Program-made: the position numbers and the translations under genes
Source: Paulinella micropora
Lineage: Eukaryota; Cercozoa; Imbricatea; Euglyphida
Assembly (NCBI GenBank): GCA_009731375.1
Contig: BJOX01000050.1
Span: 1,170,872-1,215,783, forward strand
DNA: 44,912 nt
Direction: 5' to 3'
The notes under the pieces: generated by a model
Databases searched by the model: none
Told to the model about the DNA's origin: nothing
Seen by the model: only the letters and a program-made list of their open reading frames with translations
Shown: positions 39,114 through 44,912 of the stretch, piece by piece
Layout: each line of letters begins with the position of its first letter
Position numbering within the stretch: the first letter of the stretch is position 1

Positions 39114-40073
39114 TTGCAGTTTCTTCAACGATTGAAAAACTTGCTTGCAACAACTCAAGGACAGCACTGCGGGGAAGTGTTGGAAGTATACTCTATGTTG
39201 GACACTGTCTTCAGCAAGGGAACCCAAACACAGCACATGCATGTCCTTGATCTGATCCTGCGGTATTGCCTTTCTAACCAATCAGTGCTAGCAGAAGAGA
39301 GTTTACCGTGTGTCTGGCCTGTGGAGGGTAAGGAGCAGCAGACGGAACAAGAGGATGTGGTATGCGAGTGCCTGTTTCCAATCGCTTGTCAAAACAACCA
39401 AGTGGATCCATCCACTCTGATATGCTGCTCCAATTGTCTGTTTTGTGGGGGCACGATCCAGACGACGTCCCTGCACCGAGGATTTATCACTTTGTGTGAC
39501 CCTTTCTGTCCCACGACTTGTGGGCAACGCAAAGAAAACGATTTTTTCAGAGCGGCCAAAACAGTTCAACCAACAACTACCAAGATGAACGAGATGAAAG
39601 ATGTCTTGACAAAGTTCTACCAAGAAGCACTGGAAGAACAGGTGGAGCTCAAGCCCTGGCTGGAGGATCCAGCCTGGATAGCCCGATCATGGTGTGAGTT
39701 TGATGAGTCCATACTAGATTGGGATCCGACGGTGAACCCTTAACTTCTCACTGAACCGAGCGATTTCCCTGACCCGGGAGACGAAGGATATCACGATTAC
39801 TCCTCCAGTGGGCCTTTATATTTCCACTGCGTGCGATGTGGTGCTGTTAATGTTTTGCCCTGGGAATTGCAAACTCATAATGCACATGAGTACATGTCCA
39901 CAGATATGTTCGCGTCGTTTTTCTGGTGTTCTTCCAGGTCAAGAATGATGATAGGATGGCAAGAGAGGGAGGGTTGTATGTGGTGTTCTTGTGGGCTTTT
40001 TCATGCTCAAGCTCAGCTGTTTGTCGAGCAGAATAATTGCTTAATGATATGCATGGTTGTTGAGATGCAGTAA
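39114..40073 (+). pseudogene. Unrecognised Cys-rich ORF with in-frame TAA
   Basis: The frame is open for 209 codons to TAA at 39741-39743 and then continues in the same frame to 40073. The first part has a cysteine cluster (CCSNCLFCGGTIQTTSLHRG, then CDPFCPTTCG) that looks like a zinc-binding domain. The second part has FHCVRCGAVNVLPWELQTHN, again zinc-finger-like, and CMWCSCGLFH. Codon use is balanced, unlike the GC-rich viral genes. It could be a cellular or transposon gene with introns rather than a pseudogene: TAA may lie beyond a splice site. No family recognised. Confidence 0.4.
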
Positions 40074-40593
40074 ATGTCGTCCGTCATTGCTTGTTCATAT
40101 GTATGCTTGCTACAACTTGGATGCAGACCATGTAGTCCCAGATAAAGGAAGTACGGGCGGCTTCACCTTCCGTGCAAGTGGCGTCCGTACTATGGAAAGG
40201 GTGTTGGAGGAGTGGTTGAGACAACTTGGTTGTGATTTCTTTTCTTGTTCCTGGACAGACGTACTGGAGACAGTAACCGGGGTCAAGCTCAGTTTCCAGT
40301 GGTTGCTGACCGAAGCTGACGGCGAAACCAGCTCAGTCAACCAGCACCCCGCGTACGGTCCCAGCGATCAGGAATGTCGCGCCTTAGAGCAAGATCACAC
40401 TCATTGGAGTCCGGGGTGGACGCGGTTGCTGATGTGGGCGCATCCACATACACAAGGGCGTTCACAACACGTTCGTTTCGTGTTGCGGGAAGGAGACCAG
40501 CAGTTTGAACACAGAGATGTAGAAATTGGTAACAACGGCCCACTCGCGACCATTTCGGGATCTTACCGGACTGCAGCCACCGACGCTTGCTGA
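40057..40593 (+). CDS. Unrecognised ORF, possible continuation of the preceding gene
   Basis: 178 codons in a different frame that overlaps the end of the previous ORF by 17 bases. The product looks globular (SGVRTMERVLEEWLRQLGCD, KLSFQWLLTEADGE, WTRLLMWAHPH). The overlap suggests a frameshift or splice connecting the two. I do not recognise the family. Ends TGA 40591-40593; downstream is a 10-N gap at 40741. Confidence 0.35.
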   Translation: MLRCSKCRPSLLVHMYACYNLDADHVVPDKGSTGGFTFRASGVRTMERVLEEWLRQLGCDFFSCSWTDVLETVTGVKLSFQWLLTEADGETSSVNQHPAYGPSDQECRALEQDHTHWSPGWTRLLMWAHPHTQGRSQHVRFVLREGDQQFEHRDVEIGNNGPLATISGSYRTAATDAC

Positions 40594-41324
40594 TTCAACG
40601 TGATGATTACCACGCAGGGCTGTGTCGTGAACTGTACAGTCGATAAAGCGTTAGCCGTCACGGCAACCACCAAGCATTGCACATGCGGCAGTTGCCCGCA
40701 ACAAAATGCTCCAAGCCCGAGCCAGGACAGAGTGCTTGTANNNNNNNNNNGGGGGGGGGGGGGGGGGGGGATGGTAAAGAAACTTCAGTATATTTGAGAG
40801 TCGGAACAAGCTGTACAATAAATTGTGTAGAGATGTTTTTGAAAGGGAGACAAGAGAGAGAGAGAGAGAGAGAGAGGAAAGAAGGGGAAGGGTGGGGGGC
40901 GGGGGAGCTAAGGCAGACGAACGCAGCCCGCTCTTGTCTCTGCGAGTCGGGGGGGAAGGGAAAGAAAGGGGTTCGGGGGACCAGGCCGCCCTGCCCCCCC
41001 CCCCCCTACACACACCCTTCGCTCTTTTCTTTTCTCTTTCTCCCGTCCCCGTTTCCCCCCACCCCCCGCCGCTACTGGCCGCCCACACTGTCCGAAGGGA
41101 GGGAGGGAGGGCGGAAGTGCTGGAAAAAAAAAGGAATGACGAGAATGGGTTGTTTCCTTTTTTTTTGGGGGGGGGGACAAGGGAGGCAAAGGTTACAAGA
41201 GAAAACAAAAAAAGGAGGGGAAAGAAAAACGAGAAGGAAAACCTTTTTTTAAAAGAAAACAAGGGGGGAGGGGCAGAGGAGGGGGCGGGAAGAGCGCAGG
41301 GGCTGTACACAATTAACAAAAGAA
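40594..41324. other. Spacer with 10-N gap, poly-G and purine/pyrimidine tracts
   Basis: 10-N gap at 40741-40750 followed by 20 G, (GA)n near 40850-40876, C and T runs. Reading frames here are low complexity. Confidence 0.8.
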
Positions 41325-42462
41325 TTGGACAGCGCTACGACAGACGCCTGCGTCGTCTTGTACTTCAACCAAACCAGTGGAAGTGTAGATGTCTGGCTAA
41401 ACTTAGATGCACTTGGCCAAAACAAGCAATTGCTGACCAATTTACACGAAATACTACAGCAACAAGGGTTTTGCCCTCTCCCTGTTACTCAATGGGCAAT
41501 CGAAATCAAAACCGAAAGGCAAGCAGACCAGAAAGCATTATTCAAGCAACTCTTGCATGTCGAAGACGAGATATGGGAGACACTGGAGAAGAACATCCAA
41601 GTTGTATCTCGGGAGTTAAAGCAAAGCCAAGATGCTTGATTGCTGCAAGAAAGCCGGGTTACCGGTAAAGGCAACACAGTACGAGACGCGCGGTTGCGTA
41701 TATACGTCGTCGGTCGCAATGGAAGACCAGCCAAAAAGCGAAAGACACAAAGCAACGCTGATGCTGCGCACATGTTAACTTTAATGCAGCGAGCGGCAGA
41801 AGCCCAGGCAAAATTGAAAATAGTCATGGCAGAGCTGGTAAGGCTCAATGCACAGGTGAAAAGCACGAATAAAGAACTTGAAATAGCTTTGGCACAATCA
41901 AGTGCAGCATCTGAAACGCTTGAAAATTATCAGCAAAACCGGAGAGGGACGAATGGACTAGTAGAACAAGATCAGGAAGTAGACGATGGTGATCAAGCGT
42001 CGTCCCCCCTTGAATTCGAGGACAGACCTGATGAAGAAGAAGAAGAAGAAAGCGATCAGATAACAGACGGTTTAATGTTTGGCGCTGATAATTCTGAAGC
42101 AGAAGAAGACGAAGAAAATGATCAGATGACAGATGCTTTAATGTTTGGCGCTGATAATTCTGAAGAAGAAGAAGAAGAAGAAGAAGAAGAAGAAGAAGAA
42201 GAAGAAGAAGAAGAAGAAGAAGAAGAAGAAGAAAGTCCCGGGCCCAGTCATCAGGGCGTCCAGCAAGAGAACAAGATTTTTTCTTGCGAGCTCTGTTCTT
42301 CGTCCGAAGACATAAGCACACTAGCTTTGACAGAGCACCGATTACAGCAGCTTCTTTACGAGCAGCCCGAGTACCCCGGCGTGTTGCGATTTCTGATGCC
42401 GGACACAAGTGGCGGGGGCCCAGACATCAGATCGGGCTCGCGGCAGGTACCCCCCATGCTGC
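41325..42462 (+). pseudogene. Unrecognised ORF pair with acidic repeat tail, split by TGA
   Basis: The first frame (41325-41639) encodes 104 residues including ACVVLYFNQTSGSVDVWLNL and a helical segment. TGA at 41637-41639 ends it, but the frame continues. The next part has a basic patch (RNGRPAKKRKT), probably a nuclear localisation signal, then a coiled coil (MQRAAEAQAKLKIVMAELVR). Two copies of DQ[I/M]TD[G/A]LMFGADNSE follow, then a (GAA)n-coded Glu tract at about 42165-42232. A Cys pair (FSCELCSSSED) follows before the gap at 42463. Balanced codon use suggests a cellular or transposon gene, possibly spliced. Family unknown. Confidence 0.4.
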
Positions 42463-42472
42463 NNNNNNNNNN
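42463..42472. other. 10-N gap
   Basis: CCCCATGCTGC before the gap resembles CCCCACGCTGC after it, so this may be an unmerged overlap. GC-rich viral sequence starts around here. Confidence 0.7.
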
Positions 42473-42501
42473 TCCCCACGCTGCGCCCCAGCACCGAGCC
42501 C

Positions 42502-42843
42502 ATGATCCTAGCCAATCCAGGCAGTTCGGCGCACGCCAAGACGCTGCAGCTGCGCTCCTTGGCGGCGGCCGCCGTCGTCACCAGGTACAGGGAATGGGGG
42601 CTAGCAGAGTACAAATTTGTCGAACAGCTGCCGGGCCCGTGGTATTGGAAAACAGATATTGCGCCGTCCGAAGATTCCAGCCACCTAGGCAAAACAACGA
42701 TCGCTACTAAGGTCGAGATCTTCATGCACGGATTTATTAACCCCTGTGCTACAGGCCAGGAACTTGTGTACCACTTTGAGAAAGAAGCTCCGGGAACTCG
42801 CGTTACGGTCCAGCCCATGACGATGGACATCAAAGTGTGCTAG
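42502..42843 (+). CDS. Unrecognised viral ORF, upstream partner of 42837-43676
   Basis: ATG 42502 opens 113 codons of GC-rich sequence. It contains REWGLAEYKFVEQLPGPWYW and KTTIATKVEIFMHGFINPC and looks like a folded alpha/beta domain of unknown type. It ends with TAG at 42841-42843 and overlaps the next ORF by 7 bases in another frame. The two may be one protein broken by a frameshift, or a compact overlapping pair. No family recognised. Confidence 0.45.
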   Translation: MILANPGSSAHAKTLQLRSLAAAAVVTRYREWGLAEYKFVEQLPGPWYWKTDIAPSEDSSHLGKTTIATKVEIFMHGFINPCATGQELVYHFEKEAPGTRVTVQPMTMDIKVC

Positions 42844-43676
42844 CACGCGCGCTGCGCCCTTGGACTAGTCAACAACAGGACTGCTTTCACGATTTCAACA
42901 TGCACTGCAATCCCGATTGCAAGATGCAGCCGCTCTACCCAGTAGAGTGGCTGCGCGAACTAGGAAAGAAGCCGCAAGAACAAAAAGAGGATGAGCTGCG
43001 GAAACAAAAAGAAGAGCTCCTAAAAGCGAATCAACGCGATCTGTCGTGCTGGTCCCTCTTGACAGTCTCCCGCTACAGGAATTACGATGGGATGACCGGG
43101 CCTGAAATTTCATTCGACTATCTGAAGGCCAGCTTCCAGACTGACAACTTTATTCCACCCCTATTTCTAGCAGAAGCAAAGGATTGCAAACGTTTGGCTG
43201 ACTGTGCGCTGCCCGGCGTAGGGTTTTACGCGGAAAATGTCCGTAACAAGAACAAAAAACGTTGGCTGGCGCGCATACCCTTTTTCGCCCCCTACCCGCT
43301 GGGTGGAGAGAAATTCTTTCCCCGAGTTGCTGTTAAAGAGCTACAGGAGGCCTTTCTAAGTGCCCCGGCGAAAATACCCCCTTCTGCTTCCTCTTCTTCT
43401 TCCTCTTCTTCTTCCTCTTCTGCTCCTTCCTCTTCTGCTCCTTCCTCTTCTGCTCCTTCCTCTTCCTCTTCTTCTACTTCTTCTTCCTCTTCTTCTGCTC
43501 CCTCTTCGTCTTCCTCTTCTGCTCCTTCCTCTTCCTCTTCTTCCTCTTCTTCTGCTTCCTCTTCTTCCTCTTCTTCTGCTTCCTCTTCGTCTTCCTCTTC
43601 TTCTGCTCCCTCTTCGTCTTGCTCTTCTGTTCCTTCCTCTTCTGCTCCTTCCTCTGCTCCTTCTGCACCACGGTAA
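42837..43676 (+). CDS. Unrecognised viral protein with Ser-rich low-complexity tail
   Basis: A 279-residue frame that opens at GTG 42837. An early segment has Cys/His residues (QDCFHDFNMHCNPDCKMQPL) that could bind zinc. A charged coiled-coil-like helix follows (QEQKEDELRKQKEELLKANQ), then a compact domain ending near 43370. The last 100 residues are Ser with Ala/Pro (repeated SSSSAPSSS), coded by TCT/TCC/GCT repeats, probably a disordered linker or mucin-like tail. It may be fused to the preceding ORF. TAA at 43674-43676 is followed by (GA)n and an AATAAA near 43775. Function unknown. Confidence 0.45.
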   Translation: MLARALRPWTSQQQDCFHDFNMHCNPDCKMQPLYPVEWLRELGKKPQEQKEDELRKQKEELLKANQRDLSCWSLLTVSRYRNYDGMTGPEISFDYLKASFQTDNFIPPLFLAEAKDCKRLADCALPGVGFYAENVRNKNKKRWLARIPFFAPYPLGGEKFFPRVAVKELQEAFLSAPAKIPPSASSSSSSSSSSSAPSSSAPSSSAPSSSSSSTSSSSSSAPSSSSSSAPSSSSSSSSSASSSSSSSASSSSSSSSAPSSSCSSVPSSSAPSSAPSAPR

Positions 43677-43922
43677 ATTGAGAAGAAGAAGAAAAACAAA
43701 AAAGGTACAGAGTGAGAGAGAGAGAGAGAGAACGAGAGCACACCCCTCCGCAAAAAAAAAGAAACGTCGTTTTAATAAATATTACTAGCATTTCTTTTTG
43801 TGTAAGGTTCGAATAAAAAGAAAGCCCCGGGAAAAGGAGGGGCGCGGGTGGCCTTGAGGATAGATCTGCCCAAAAAGCTGCTGGACCGATGATGATGTTC
43901 ATGAGGGGTTTGTGCCTCCTCG

Positions 43923-44734
43923 CTAGTTGGTCAGGCTGTGGAAGGCCCAGACGGACAGACCACAGCGTCCGCCGTGAGACAGCAAGAAATAAATGAGATC
44001 TTTGGTATCTCTGCGCTCGTCGTTGTCGGGGGAAATCGGTAGGCAGAGATAATAGACACATTCCCAGACTCCGAAACAGCCGCACCACAGAACATAAATG
44101 ACTGCCGGCGCCGGGTGGTGTCTCGCTGCCAATACCAAGGGCACGAGGGAGAGACAGCGGGCGTAGAGCGCTAACAACCAAAAGTTCTGCAACGCGATGA
44201 TCAGCAACACAAGCCTTCGCTCTTCCTTGGATGACTTCTGAGCGTTCAGAATCAAATTGGCCTCCCCTCCCTCCCACTGGCAGCAGCCTGCCGCAGCCTG
44301 AGCAAGCAGCAGAACGCCCCGTGGTGTGGCAGCCGATGCTCAAGCACTTGGAAATCCCTGACAAACGCCATCGGTATGATGCTGCTCAGGAAGATAGCCA
44401 GCTGACAGAGACCGGTGCTGATAATCAGCGCGCCAACCCCGCGTTCTCCGGCTTGGAATAACAGCAGCACCAGCAGCAGCGGAGCGCAGAACGCCGCCTC
44501 TATCCATCTGTAAACCTGAAAGCCCTCCCAGCGGGGCAGCAGTGCGTGTGCTACTAAAACACACAGCCCTACTAGGCTGATGATTTGCAGCGTTATCGAC
44601 AACACCAAGACGCTAGTGTCCGCGTGCTTTCTGCGGGCTATTTCCCAACCCAAGATCGAGGCATGCGCTGCCAAAGCTAGGACCGCGAAACCGACAAGCA
44701 CCGGCTGTACCTTGAGTCCACGACAGCGGCACAT
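43923..44734 (-). pseudogene. Heliorhodopsin-like membrane protein, frameshifted, Schiff-base Lys replaced
   Basis: The minus strand reads from ATG 44734 (MCRCRGLKVQP) with hydrophobic helices. Helix 3 contains VYRWIEAAFCAPLLLVLLLF, which matches the RWxEY-type segment of heliorhodopsins that carries the counter-ion Glu (here Glu79). The frame shifts by one base near 44310 and continues with LVLLIIALQNFWLLALYARC, then PAPAVIYVLWCGCFGVWE, then the last helix DLIYFLLSHGGRCGLSVWAF. In heliorhodopsins that last helix reads E..YIvLS...K...aW. The retinal-binding Lys position is Arg here (CGC, minus strand 43965-43967). Heliorhodopsins occur in algal giant viruses. This copy would not bind retinal covalently as read. 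Confidence 0.5.
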
Positions 44735-44912
44735 AGCTTCAAACCGGAGCGGAGGAGAAGGGTTTGAGAGGAAAGAGGAAAAGGGTACAGAGAAAGAGCC
44801 AGCCAGGATTGACGCCAACAGTGGGGTCCCAAAAAATAGTGGGAGAGGAGGGGGGCGGGGGTGGGGGGAAGGGGTGGGTGAAAGATATGAACAAGGGTGG
44901 TGGGGGGGGGGG
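44735..44912. other. G-rich window end
   Basis: Purine-rich, with G runs at 44850-44912. No gene seen. Confidence 0.7.

Noticed and set aside
41640-42710. A single gene crossing the 42463 gap in the frame of the acidic ORF
   Set aside because: After the gap that frame is Arg/Gln-rich and shadow-like. The frame from ATG 42502 reads as the real protein.
43292-43753. Minus-strand Glu-rich frame
   Set aside because: Antisense of the Ser-rich tail at 43370-43670; low complexity.
1-44912. tRNA or rRNA genes
   Set aside because: No cloverleaf-type A/B boxes or rRNA core sequence was noticed on either strand; a dedicated scan was not possible.

Overview
This window looks like a scaffold piece from a eukaryotic genome that carries a decaying, inserted large DNA virus (nucleocytovirus-like). 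The non-viral parts are AT-balanced and crowded with microsatellites such as (TG)n, (CA)n, (TTG)n, (GTTTT)n and (TC)n. They also hold a retrotransposon-like gag gene with a CCHC zinc knuckle. The viral parts are GC-rich ORFs separated by short AT-rich spacers. Recognisable viral genes are an RNA polymerase subunit RPB10, a UL52/PrimPol-type primase, a protein-kinase-like protein, a MYND-finger protein, DUF285/BspA-type repeat proteins and a heliorhodopsin-like membrane protein. A transposon-viral type DNA polymerase joined to a superfamily 3 helicase is also present and points to a Polinton-like virus component. The heliorhodopsin and RPB10 suggest a virus of algae or other protists, but the host species cannot be named from the sequence.

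Layout. 1-3403: non-coding DNA with microsatellites. 3404-6880: gag-like reading frames, interrupted by a short viral fragment at 5161-5284 next to a gap. 6880-9322: viral, with an unrecognised ORF and the C-terminal half of the kinase-like gene on the minus strand. 9327-18157: an 8.8 kb DNA transposon with about 210 bp terminal inverted repeats and a 4 bp TAGA target duplication. It carries a large SAP-domain transposase candidate and a divergent companion gene. 18162-18635: the N-terminal half of the same kinase-like gene. 18921-24222: viral DUF285 pieces, two unrecognised genes and the MYND gene. 24385-25900: TG-rich satellites and short palindromic repeats. 26152-28329: a small ORF, a frameshifted glycosyltransferase-like gene and gene fragments broken by a short inverted-repeat element. 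29433-32190: the polymerase-helicase gene. 33473-37709: an unrecognised gene, RPB10 and the primase. 37710-39110: microsatellites. 39114-42460: a chain of unrecognised ORFs. 42502-44734: a two-ORF gene with a serine-rich tail, then the heliorhodopsin-like gene.

State of the viral DNA. Many viral genes carry one in-frame stop or one frameshift, for example near 7040, 20560, 20956, 26940, 30718, 31573 and 44310. DUF285 is rearranged head to head, and the kinase gene is split by a transposon. The RPB10, primase, MYND, 22411-22869 and 33473-34054 genes are open. This fits an inserted virus that is decaying, although some breaks could be sequence errors.

Assembly quality is poor. There are 14 N gaps, many flanked by poly-G/poly-C or poly-T. 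Several 10-N gaps have the same sequence on both sides, so they are probably unmerged overlaps, and some joins may be false. All homology calls here come from reading motifs, not from database searches.
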